Assembly: GCF_000165425.1 (NCBI RefSeq)
Contig: NW_001799017.1
Coordinates: forward strand, 124,001-188,000
Length of the DNA stretch: 64,000 nucleotides
Origin: Paramecium tetraurelia
Taxonomy: Eukaryota; Ciliophora; Oligohymenophorea; Peniculida; Parameciidae
Direction of reading: 5' to 3'
Shown here piece by piece: positions 23,620 through 33,171 of the stretch; the first letter of the stretch is position 1; each line of letters begins with the position of its first letter. Both the position numbers and the translations under genes were made by a program. Below the pieces are notes generated by a model. It ran no database searches and was not told the DNA's origin. It saw only the letters and a program-made list of their open reading frames with translations.

Positions 23620-24704
23620 ATGGGTAGTGTTTGTCAGCTAATAAATAGAACTTAAGGAGGGACTATGTGCATTTAATATACAGAGTAAAACCCCGACTAT
23701 GAAATCTAAGGTCCTCTAGCAGAAGTGAAGGTTATGAGCGCAACTAAAATCTAGGCTTGTTATCGACGCTATTAAGCAAGAAAACAAGTAAATAAAAAAT
23801 TCTATGATTACAGGAAAAAGAAATCGAAGAGTCTTAAGCTCCTCTGAAACACATAGCAGTCCCAACTGAGTAAGTTCCTGAGATTGTGCATCAAGTTGTT
23901 TCAAAAGTGCTTCTTCAATTAGGTCCTTTCGATTATTCTAAGTGTTCTACTTTGATTGCGGCTAAATTTCTTTCCGCTTATTAATTTCTTAGCAACGGAG
24001 GGATCTATATAGGGTAATGGAAAAACCACAAAAGAAACGGTAGAGGAAAATACATGTTTCCTGATGGTTCCCTGTATGAGGGTTTTTGGGTCGATGATAA
24101 AGCCAATGGATATGGAAGACTCATAGTTACTAGTGGAGAATATTATATTGGAGAGTGGAAGAATGATAGGAATGATGGGTATGGAGTTTATGTACATGCT
24201 GATAAGTCAAGATATGAAGGGTTTTGGAAGGATGATAATAAACATGGGGAAGGAACTGAAACATGGGAAGGAACTGAAACATGGGAAGATAAACCAGCTG
24301 TTTTTAAAGGCAACTATAACATGGGTCTAAAGGAAGGATTTGGAATCTATAAGTGGGCTGATGGATCAATTTATGAAGGAGATTTTAAGAACAACCAATT
24401 TTAAGGGAAGGGAACTTACATTTGGCCTGATGGCAGCAAGTAAGAGGGATTATGGGAGAATAACAAGATGAATGGCGAAGGGGTGATGACTTGGGAAGAT
24501 GGCAGAAAATATATAGGTATCTTTTCTTTTTGATTAGGGGGATTTAAGGATAATGATAAGGATGGTTATGGAGAATTATATTGGGCTGATGGCAGGATTT
24601 ATAAGGGATAGTGGTAAAATGGGTTGTAGCATGGAGAGGGAATCTACATTGATAAAAATGGGAAATAAATCAAAGGAGTGTGGTTTGAGGGACACAGGAA
24701 GTGA
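23620..24704 (+). CDS. MORN-repeat protein with IQ motif and acylation-type N-terminus
   Basis: ATG 23620, introns of 26 nt (near 23785) and 21 nt (GTATCTTTTCTTTTTGATTAG, near 24515), stop 24702-24704: 345 residues. It begins MGSVCQLINR, fitting N-myristoylation with a nearby palmitoylatable Cys. Around residue 45, TKIQACYRRYQARKQ is a good IQ motif, predicting calmodulin or centrin binding. From about residue 120 there are nine or so MORN units, such as YIGQWKNHKRNGRGKY, YEGFWVDDKANGYGR and YEGDFKNNQFQGKG. An 18-nt in-frame tandem duplication (24249-24284) adds a second GTETWE. The combination suggests a calcium-responsive cortical or membrane scaffold, which is inference. Confidence 0.92.
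24249..24284 (+). repeat. 18-nt tandem duplication inside a MORN repeat
   Basis: GAAGGAACTGAAACATGG occurs twice head to tail without a mismatch. It is in frame and inserts six residues into one MORN unit. Confidence 0.95.
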
Positions 24705-24759
24705 TTTAATATTGCAATTACGTAATCATTCTTAAGTCCTCCTGATTTAATATATATAA

Positions 24760-25734
24760 ATGAAAATTGAATAATAAGATTTAAGATTTCGCGACTCTAA
24801 CAATTTCCAAAGTATTCCCTAACTGTAAGTATGCATAGAGCAAAATCATTTAGATTCTGGTTTTAGGTGATGGATCAACTGGCAAAACTTCGCTCCTCAA
24901 TATACTAACATAAAGAAAATACCCAATAAAAATCAAATCGGACTAATCTAAGATCCCAATTAAAACTCAAGGATGTGATATCAAAATTGCAATGAGGAAT
25001 TATTCCAATAAAAAGGTTCTCCTTAAAATGATCGATCTTTCTGGAGATAAGTCATAGAGGCAATATCTGGATGTTTACATCTCCAGACTCAAACTGGACG
25101 CAATAATCTTCTGTTTCGATGTCACCAATCTTAAAACATTGGACCATTTGGGAAAATGGATTAAGAGACTCACTGTAAAGGATGCCATCGATCAGGAAAT
25201 GGAGGAATTCCTAGATACCGATAGAAGCGATTTTTCTCTTGGAAGCACTACAGCTGTTTCTGATGGATAAGACTCTCTATTGAATTACCATAATTACAAC
25301 GGAATTCCAATGAAAAGGATCCTTCAGACACCATTTATATTTATTGGTTGTAAGATCGATCTGATTCCTTCTGATAATCACATCCCATTGAGACAATAAG
25401 TTTAGAAGAGAGTAATTATGTATTGAATAATAATTAGATTCAATAATTCTACAAACGATCCAACACAGTGATTTTATTAAGTACAATAAACCCTTCCGTA
25501 TATTCTGATCAATTTAATCTATTAGAAAATTATATAACTAGAATATATCAATGGGATATGATTGAGGACTTCTTTATTTAGGATCAGATTCAATCAAAAA
25601 GAATACCAATAGATGAGTCCTTTTGGAAGGAGACAATTTAAATAAAATTGCAAAATAAATTACAATATTTGTATGTGTTTGTAAAGCATTTTTGTTAGAA
25701 ATTACTTTTTAAAAAGATGAAAAGAGATGATTGA
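24760..25734 (+). CDS. Divergent Ras/Rab-like small GTPase with C-terminal extension
   Basis: Probable GTP-binding protein. The strand KIIQILVLGDGSTGKTSLL contains a perfect P-loop, DLSGDKSQRQY is the DxxG motif with Gly but no catalytic Gln, and FIFIGCKIDL stands where NKxD is expected (CKID). A serine-rich, acidic insert separates them, and about 110 extra residues follow. ATG 24760 fits only if a 16-nt intron (GTAAGTATGCATAGAG) is removed just before KIIQ; with a 26-nt intron near 25410 the total is 310 residues, stop 25732-25734. The unusual guanine-specificity motif and missing Gln suggest weak or altered GTP binding and hydrolysis. No prenylation Cys at the C-terminus (ends KRDD). Confidence 0.75.
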
Positions 25735-25967
25735 TTTGTGTATAAAAATATCGAAAATAATAGCATCATTCTATATTTCCAAGATTAGCATAATGATAAT
25801 CAAGCTCTTTTTGGTAACACATATTATTATATATTAATAATTTTACTAACTGAACAATTATATTTGAGGAGACAAATTAACAACACTAAAGAAAGTCATT
25901 TTAGTTTGAATTTCTTCAAATGATACAATTCTTATACAATCATATAATATATAATTACCAAACTAAA

Positions 25968-27566
25968 ATGTAAGACGATCGAGTTTTGGAGCGCAGTCCA
26001 TAAGATACATTGCGAATCCCGCCGAGATTATCGATGATGGAGAAGAAATGCAGTGGTCGTTTCACGTTTGTGAAGACCCAAGCTGAGGAACAGAAAGAAG
26101 TAGTTTAAAACAATATGAATCGAATAAAGTAGCAATTCAGATGTAAAGATCAAAAATTAAGAATAGGTTAACTCAACCACATAATAAACAAGCCAACTTA
26201 ACCTCTCTAGATGAGAGAAGAACAATTGTTGGAGTTGGGTAGGAAATTGGATATTGAAATAACATCAAGTGATGTTGAAAACATTGTACCGAATACAAAA
26301 GAGTTTTTTGAAGAATATGAGATGCATGAAAGATTAGGTGAAGGTTGTTTAGGGTTGGTTAAGAGAGTAGTATTAAAGAGAACAGGACAGGAATTCGCAG
26401 TAAAAATTGTGGCTACCTAAGATGATGAGATTATAAGGAATGTAAGTGATATTTGAAAATGCTTAGATGATTCACGAGTTTAAGAGATTAATCAAATTAT
26501 CACATGCCAATATAGTTAAAGCTTACAAAATGTATTTGGACTTTGATAATGGATTCTAATCTGAGAGTCAGGCCTATGTGATATTGGAACTCATAAAGGG
26601 GAAGGAAATGTTCGAAGTAATAAATGAGGCAGGACATTATAGTGAGAATGATGCAAAAGAATTATTCAAATAGTTGCTTAGTGCAATTGAATATATGCAT
26701 AGAAATGGCATATGTCATAGAGACTTGAAACCTAACAACATTCTCTGTCTCTCCGGTATTGTAGTAGCTTATACTAAAAATAGATCGGAAACTGATAAAA
26801 GTCACAGATTTCAATGTTAGTAAATTCAGTGATTCTTACAAAGAATTTGGCAATTTGTAGGATACTGAAAAAATTGAAATGTGGACTTATACAGGAACTG
26901 TGGCATTTTCAGCCCCCGAAATATTCACAGGTGAAGGATACAAGTACAATATTCATTGTTATTATTATAGTCAAATGGTAGACATGTGGAGTGCAGGATG
27001 TATTTTGTATTCGATGTTGTCTGGTCAATTGCCATTCAATGCAGATTAGTACATTTTAATTAGATATTCTAAGTTTGAATGATCTAATCGAGTCTATCAA
27101 ATTAGCCAAATATGAGTTCCCTGAAGAAATCTTCCAAGAAGTCTCGAGTGAAGCCAAGGATCTAATCCAGTAGTTGCTTCAAAAAGACCCAGGTCTCAGA
27201 CCCCATCCTGATGAGGCTCTCAATCATCCTTGGTTCGCAGAGAGCATTGTTATACGAAAAAGCTTAAGACACCTGACAATAAATAAGAACATATCTCATC
27301 TTTCTTCTAGGAACTCGAACAAACTAAGATAAAGGACCATCCTTTTATAGAGAGGCTATTATGGAGGTTCAAGTGATGGAGATGAAGGATGTACTACTGT
27401 ACAGGAGATGAAAGTTAAGGGGGCTGCTCGAAAAAGTCTGTTTAATACTGCATTGGCACCAATGGAGTTGTTATCAGACAATAAATGCTTGAAGGTGTAG
27501 AATGCAGTACTTCGCAAGTCAAATACAACTCATATACATGATTTTACATAAAATGATGAATAGTGA
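25968..27566 (+). CDS. CAMK-like protein kinase with DFN in place of DFG
   Basis: Ser/Thr protein kinase. ATG 25968, four introns of 25, 28, 27 and 25 nt, stop 27564-27566: 497 residues. Motifs: RLGEGCLGLVKR (ATP loop), EFAVKIV (catalytic Lys), HRDLKPNN (catalytic loop), VTDFNVSKF in place of DFG, TYTGTVAFSAPE, and VDMWSAGCILYSML; the domain ends HPWFAES. The Asp that binds magnesium is retained and only the Gly is changed to Asn. DFN also occurs in some other protist kinases, so activity is plausible. About 120 N-terminal residues precede the kinase, with the conserved-looking VPNTKEFFEEYEMH just before it. The C-terminal tail is Ser/Lys-rich without EF hands. Confidence 0.92.
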
Positions 27567-27682
27567 TATATATAAATTAATTATATAAATAGTTTTGGTT
27601 ATCCAAAAATATCTTATTTTAATCATTTTGCTATTTTTAAGTGAACACATTATTTCTTTCAAATCATTAATTAAATTTAGCA

Positions 27683-28076
27683 ATGCAAAATAAATCAGTC
27701 TTCGATAAATTAGGAGGATAAGCCAACGTTGATGCTGCAGTTGTCAAGTTTTATGAAAAAGTTCTCTCAGATCCCTCTGTTAGTCACTATTTCAAAAACA
27801 CAGACATGAAGAAATAAACTGAAATGCAATAGAAGTTCCTTGGTATGGCTTTCGGAGGACCAAATCATTACACTGGAAGAGTAATCAATTCACATTTATA
27901 TAATCTAGGATATGAAAGCAGGTCATGCTGGACTTGGAATTACCACCGCAGCATTTGATACTATCGTTAAACATCTTGGAAACACTTTGAAAGAGATGGG
28001 TGTACCTGCTGAAGTCATTGCTGAAGCTGCAGCTGTTGCTGAAACCACAAGAGCAGACATTGTTGAAATCAAATGA
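27683..28076 (+). CDS. Truncated haemoglobin (group I, Paramecium type)
   Basis: Small 2-on-2 globin that binds oxygen through haem in the cytosol. ATG 27683, one 28-nt intron at 27881-27908, stop 28074-28076: 121 residues, close to known Paramecium haemoglobins. Visible family features: [27 protein letters not shown], the [15 protein letters not shown] segment ending the first exon, then the proximal His in KAGHAGLGI and [13 protein letters not shown]. The intron sits right after the GGPNxxTGR motif. Confidence 0.95.
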
Positions 28077-28611
28077 TTTAATCACATTACATATTTGCAT
28101 CCTTATCAATATTATCAACCATTCAAATATTCAAGCACAGAAATTCATTGCAACATCTATGCATGATATCCAAAGATGATAACTTGTTCATACAATCAAA
28201 TTATTAAACATTATCAGATATGGTATTAATTTGTATGGTATCTATGACACCTTGCTTTCAATGTAGGATATCGTTGTCTTATTATACCTTTATAAGTGTT
28301 TGAAAAAGTACGAATCCTTAATCACTTATATAATAATGTCAGATAAATTTGTCAATATCAAATTATACCAAAAGAATGTAGATATAAAACACATAAAACT
28401 AAGAAAGCATAAATTAAAGAGATATTCAAATCTGAGAGTGTGTTATATCTGACTATATACATGGGATAAACAAATAGAAACAAAAATAATTATTCATAAT
28501 AAGAGGTGATGATAATTTATACTGCAATGATTAATTCATATTCTACTAATAGATTTGGTGACATTGACCATATGGAAGTCATTTATAATTGACTTTACAT
28601 ATCTATATTTA

Positions 28612-28663
28612 ATAAATGATATTAAAAAATATATATTTATAAATGATATTAAAAATATATATA
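28612..28663. repeat. AT-rich direct repeat, about 24 nt twice
   Basis: ATAAATGATATTAAAAA followed by an AT run occurs at 28612 and again at 28639, nearly identical, separated by a few bases. Simple AT-rich duplication with no evident function. Confidence 0.7.
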
Positions 28664-29121
28664 TTTTATAATATAAATTCTTATATCTGCAAAAGTAGCT
28701 TTACAAACATGGCTGCTTATATGAACCTACATGTAAATTGATTATTCAATCAATTTATAGTATAAAGTAACCAAATTAGTAAACGCAATAATTCTAATTG
28801 ATTTTGGGAAACTAGTATACTAAATTGGTTGCCATTGAATATGAATGAATGCTTATAGATATTCATAATCCTTATAATTTACTAATTAAAATTATTAAAT
28901 GATTGTTTTTATAGCGCACATAATTTTTGATAAACTATCTAACTAACTATCAATAAATCCAAATATCTATATCTATTGAATTCCCTATCCATAATCAATC
29001 CTAGTTCCAGTAGGACTGCAAAGGAATTAAATTAGCAAGTCTCAAATTTTTGTTTTATTCATATGCAAAAAAAATAGTTCATGGGATAAGTACTTCTAGA
29101 CCTTAGAATTGGATTTCACAA

Positions 29122-29496
29122 ATGCTAAATCTGCTTAATTTGTCTTAAACTTAAAGTTTCCACCTTGATATTGCAAATCAAATTAGTGTTGTTGTAAGGT
29201 TAAATTATTTTTCCCTTACACTTAGATTATGCAAAGGAAAAGGTAATCAAAATTGGGTTAAGAATGTCTTTAATGGTTTGGTAAGAATACACTCACATGT
29301 GCATGTTGGGAATACTGAAATAGGAGAGGTATGTAAATATCCTATAGGAATGCAGTTTTTATTCTTAAAGGAGCAAAAGGTGGGGATGGAAAGAATTTGG
29401 ATGGGTTTATAATAAAAGTAATTGGACACGTTTCGGGATGGTAATTCTATAAGGAGGATGTTGAATGAAGGAATGTATTTATAATTGTTTGTGTGA
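29122..29496 (+). CDS. Doubtful open frame, 124 residues
   Basis: Uninterrupted TGA-only frame from ATG 29122 to TGA 29494-29496. Composition is less AT-biased than the spacer around it and includes Trp, Gly, His and Met (for example NWVKNVFNGLVRIHSHVHVG). No family recognised. The length alone is not significant under a one-stop code. It would converge on the profilin gene, stop to stop within 10 nt. Confidence 0.25.
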
Positions 29497-29506
29497 ACAT
29501 AAATAC

Positions 29507-30002
29507 TCAATATCCGGAATCAGCAAGGTACTTTGCCATATCAAGGACACGTTTGTTGCAATCGCTAGCATTCTAAGGTGCTCCATTTTCAGCATTGATG
29601 GTTTGGGAGAATGAAGCAAAGACAACAGCTGAATTGGTCCAAGCAACACAAGCTCCACCTTTATTCTATGATAATGAATGTTTGATATACCTTCTTTAAG
29701 TACCAGCTCTTGTTTTCTCCATCAAATTATATTGTGTAATACTTTTGGTTGTTGATTCTAACTCCAGCTGGATTTCCTGTCTCTCCTTTGTGAGCGAGAG
29801 CATGAATAAAAGCAGCCTTTTCATCATAAGCAACTTTGGTTGTGATGTCTGGATTTTTCTCATCTGGCACTTCGGCTTAATAAGATGGGAGGGCGGCAAC
29901 TCCGAAATTGCTAGCCCAGATGTTTCCATCTGTTCCAATGATGGCAGCATATTCAAGCGCGCCATTGGCTGTCAAGTTAGTCACATAAGCATCCCAAGAC
30001 AT
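29507..30002 (-). CDS. Profilin
   Basis: Binds actin monomers and poly-proline, promoting actin assembly; also binds phosphoinositides. ATG 30002-30000, one 25-nt intron (GTATATC...ATAG) near 29670, stop 29509-29507: 156 residues, a little longer than the usual 125-140. It begins MSWDAYVTNLTANG, the profilin signature with the conserved Trp and Tyr, then AAIIGTDGNIWASN. The C-terminal helix is NKRVLDMAKYLADSGY. The extra length is an insertion around VPDEKNPDITTKVAYD, a feature also seen in other ciliate profilins. Confidence 0.93.
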
Positions 30003-30084
30003 TGTATGTTAATATAATTATTAAAAAACATATCTTCGTGTAATGCAGCATATATAATGAATTTAATTTAAGATACTAATACTT

Positions 30085-30357
30085 ATGTAATTATGTAATA
30101 TTCTCGATTATAGGGATATATTAATATGCCATCCATTACATAACTCCGTTGATTTCCTATTGTGCATTCAATCTCCTAACTTGTTTGAAACTCCAAAGAT
30201 TCCAAATATAGTGTCTCTCCAAAATGCAGCAATCTATTCAAATTTAAATGTTCTCCCCAGTTGGAATGCTCATTTTGACGATATTGTTGTTCGGGATGAG
30301 AATGCAGAAAATATATAATAAATATATGATTATAATATTATATCCATATATATGTGA
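30085..30357 (+). CDS. Small open frame, weakly resembling the end of a Y1 (REP-type) transposase
   Basis: Intronless TGA-only frame from ATG 30085 to TGA 30355-30357, 90 residues. Coding-like composition, with two TAA read as Gln. The stretch SWNAHFDDIVVRDENAEN followed by IQQIYDYN recalls the WQxxYYDHIIRxExxxxxIxxYIxxNP block of bacterial-type IS200/REP tyrosine transposases, and TPKIPNIV precedes it where those have their linker. The HUH and Tyr motifs themselves are not seen. It may be a fossil piece of such a gene or a coincidence. It sits alone between profilin and RAMP4. Confidence 0.35.
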
Positions 30358-30483
30358 ATTCCTAATATACATTTATACTCCACTTAGTTAAGAAGATAAT
30401 TTATTTAAGAAATATTTAATAAACTTTATTTCTTATTGAAATGGTATGACAGTATGCTCATAATCTAGCCATCAGCCTAAACC

Positions 30484-30713
30484 ATGAAATTGAGAAATAA
30501 AATTAATAGAAACAATGTCCACAAATAAGGCAAGGTACCAAAGTCTCTGATGGTAAATGTTTGCATTAACTCAGAAAACTGAGGAAGCTGCAGCCATGGG
30601 TCCTATTCTCCTAGGAGTGTTTCTTTTTGTGGTTGTTGGATCAGGTATGCCATAACTATAATGTAGCGATCTTCTAAATTTTGAATGTCTTATCTAATGG
30701 TAATGAGGTGTGA
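30484..30713 (+). CDS. RAMP4/SERP1, ribosome-associated membrane protein
   Basis: Small tail-anchored protein of the endoplasmic reticulum, associated with the Sec61 translocon and stabilising membrane proteins. ATG 30484, two introns of 22 nt (30553-30574 and 30645-30666), stop 30711-30713: 61 residues, the normal family size. The N-terminus INRNNVHKQGKVPKSLM matches the family pattern (KNVxKRGNVPKSxK), and the tail GPILLGVFLFVVVGSAIFQI is the conserved membrane anchor. Easily missed because of its size and two introns. Confidence 0.93.
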
Positions 30714-30852
30714 TTTCGCGAGTGATAATATAAATTGTTTATTTATAAATTAACAAACAAACAATAGAACCCATAGAAATGTATATATGATCCCCATCCA
30801 AGTATACATGAAGACACAGTAACACCATTAGATCAATTGTCTACATTTCATA

Positions 30853-31238
30853 ATGGAATCTTCTAGTAGAATTGAAAAGAGATTAACAAGTAGAACAAGT
30901 GTAAATCACAATTAATTCTCGTTTGAAATTGATAGATATAGAAATGATATGTTAAGAAATATTAGCGTGAATAATAGTTCACTCTAAATATAATAATTAG
31001 AAAAAGTATTTAGAAGAACACTATAAAATCAAAATTCTGTTTATATCAAAGGATAAGTATTTGCTATTTGACCCACAATATGAAATAGTATAGACATCTG
31101 AAACAATTCACTCAAATAATATTTATTAAACCTTTAGTCTTTATTACTATAAAGCTTAAGATCAAATATATACCTATGTAGGATCAATTAACTAAGATAG
31201 TAACATAAGTCCAGTCAGTTGAGGAAGCAGAAGGATGA
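30853..31238 (+). CDS. Unknown small protein
   Basis: Not recognised. ATG 30853 opens a hydrophilic frame (MESSSRIEKRLTSRTS, then FEIDRYRNDMLRNIS). A 32-nt GTATTT...AATAG intron near 31053 would remove a TGA and give 117 residues, ending at TGA 31236-31238. The second exon is less convincing than the first. The 156 nt to the next gene look non-coding. Confidence 0.4.
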
Positions 31239-31394
31239 TGTTGATTATTAATTCTAAAAATATAAAGTTAGAGTGATTATTTAAGAATAATCTTTTGTGC
31301 ATCATCCAATATAAAATGAAGATCAATATTGGATGCAAGATATTCTCTGTAGTTTTGGGATGTATAATAAATAATTATATAATTACGAAAATAT

Positions 31395-32586
31395 ATGCTT
31401 TCCGATCAAATTAAATAGGTGTTGTCAACAAGCTCTTCATCTTTTCTCGCCCCTAGGTTCTCTCGAAAAACTACGCTACTTAAGAAGAAGAACAAAGCTC
31501 TTTCGTCTTGCAGTATTGAAGACATCGCTACGTACACTTAATAAAAAAGCTCGCAACAGCCTTCATCCAAGTAACAAATAGTGAGATCGGAATCATAACA
31601 CAATCCATTAACTCCAGTGGCAACTCCTCAATAGAGCAATTCAGTGAGTTGTCAAACCAACACATCTCTATTCGATGAACAACTCCCTGACATTCCTGCA
31701 TCTGATCCAATTTGGCTTGAGATTATCCCACAGGAGGTGTTGCAGGGAGCATCAGTAGAATAACTTCTCGAAGACAACAAAGATTACTTCTATTATTTAT
31801 TGGGATTGTATCTACAGGAATAAATGCATGGAGATTTTAACATGAACAAATTTATGTTGCCAACCAAATGGTAGAGTCAATATGGACGCGATTTTCCACT
31901 CAAGTTGAAAGAAAGATAAGAAATTATCAAAAACACTGTCTATGATGATTATAAGTCTCCTTAAACTTCAGAGTTTTCAAAGACCAGCTATAAAAGTCAC
32001 TTCTCAGCATACCCACCAAAAGATTACAATCCCAAGTTAGAAAGGAGAAAATACGAGAAAAGTGAATTACAATTCGCTACTTTGACAACTTATAAAGTAT
32101 CATAAATTCCCTAATAGGCCAATCATTTTGATTTCCAAACCAATTTCAAACCTGAAAAAGTAACCGCATCTAAACATTTGACAACAGGAGGTCTCTCACT
32201 CTCCAGTTAGTCTCTTTATAAAACAGAATATTAATGGCCTCAACCAATAGAATAACCCACCAATTGTAAAAACATTTATTCAAAATTGTAAAACATTCTC
32301 ATTATTCTAAATAAGAAATCCAATTCAATCTTCTGGAATCTTCTTCGATAAACAACGAGATGTCTACAGTTAATTCCCTGTTGATCCAATTTGTAAATAG
32401 ACTCCCTATTCACAAACTCCAACCTATTAGAAATAGTATGTCTCAACAACTAAAAAGTATTATGTGTTATCATTATAAACTAGTGATTTCTAAGGATCAA
32501 GACTCGGGGAAGTTACTCAAATGAAAAACTGGAGACAAAGTGTCATTAGGAGAATGAATTAATTGAGAAAACAATCGCAAATATGA
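31395..32586 (+). CDS. SAXO-like axonemal microtubule-associated protein
   Basis: Likely ciliary microtubule-binding or inner-lumen protein. ATG 31395, one 28-nt intron (GTAAAAC...AATAAG) near 32290, stop 32584-32586: 387 residues. A disordered Ser/Gln-rich first third is followed by short repeated patterns typical of SAXO/FAM154 proteins: TSYKSHFSAYPP, FATLTTYKVSQIP, FDFQTNFKPEK and SQSLYKTEYQWPQP, that is an aromatic-Thr-Thr-Tyr or Leu-Tyr-Lys unit followed by Tyr and Pro. GC content is slightly higher than the neighbours. It converges on a PIERCE-like gene, with ten bases between stop codons. Family call by repeat pattern only. Confidence 0.65.
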
Positions 32587-32596
32587 TCTTTAATTG

Positions 32597-33074
32597 TCAA
32601 TATTCATCTAATTTCTTATGAACTTTTGAGAAGGCTGTGCTAGTGTTCAGTCCATCAAACTTGAAGGTGTCTCCCAAGAAGGCCTAAGTGAATCGAGCAT
32701 CTCTAGGATAGTATTTCTCAATCAACTCAAACGAGGTTGGATTCAACTGTCCATATTACATATTAGATGTTTCATAGATTGGTAGTCCTTTTCTCAATCA
32801 TGAACTCATACCGACATTGATTCCCTAAGGAGGAGCCTTGTACTCCTACTCGGTGACATGAAACTTCTTTGAAGGCACCTTATTATCTAATTTCCTGCGT
32901 TGTTTTTCTTCCTCAGAAATAGGTTGAGATAGTTCAAGGCCAATTGTTTGTGCAACCAGTTTATTTTTGAGTAGTTTCTCAGCTCTTCTAAAGTCCTAAG
33001 CTTGTAAATAATGGAATGATCACCTGCATTTGACGTACAATTTCAGCGTAGGTAGGCACAGGACATGATGTCAT
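32597..33074 (-). CDS. PIERCE-like microtubule inner protein
   Basis: Resembles PIERCE1/2 (C9orf116 family), small proteins that sit inside ciliary doublet microtubules. ATG 33074-33072, introns of 28 and 24 nt, stop 32599-32597: 141 residues, near the family size. The conserved part is LPIYETSNMQYGQLNP, then YYPRDARFTQAFLG and FDGLNTSTAFSKVHKKLD, matching the YRTSNxxYGxxxP ... YP ... FS ... LNTxxxxSxV pattern. The N-terminal half is helical and Lys-rich. Confidence 0.75.
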
Positions 33075-33171
33075 ATCCACCTATTGTTATCCATTGTGTA
33101 ATAGCCAACCATCACCATATGATTAGTTATTAGTAATGTAATGAGCTGATTGATTTTTATTCATTTTATTA

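Larger units (their letters stand above)
28077..29506. other. Long AT-rich spacer between haemoglobin and profilin
   Basis: About 1.4 kb, long for this gene-dense window. No recognisable gene. Contains a short direct repeat at 28612-28663 and one less AT-rich open frame at 29122-29496, listed separately. Confidence 0.5.

Noticed and set aside
29696-30017. Overlapping frames on both strands over the profilin gene
   Set aside because: Shadows of profilin, which explains the sequence fully with one 25-nt intron.
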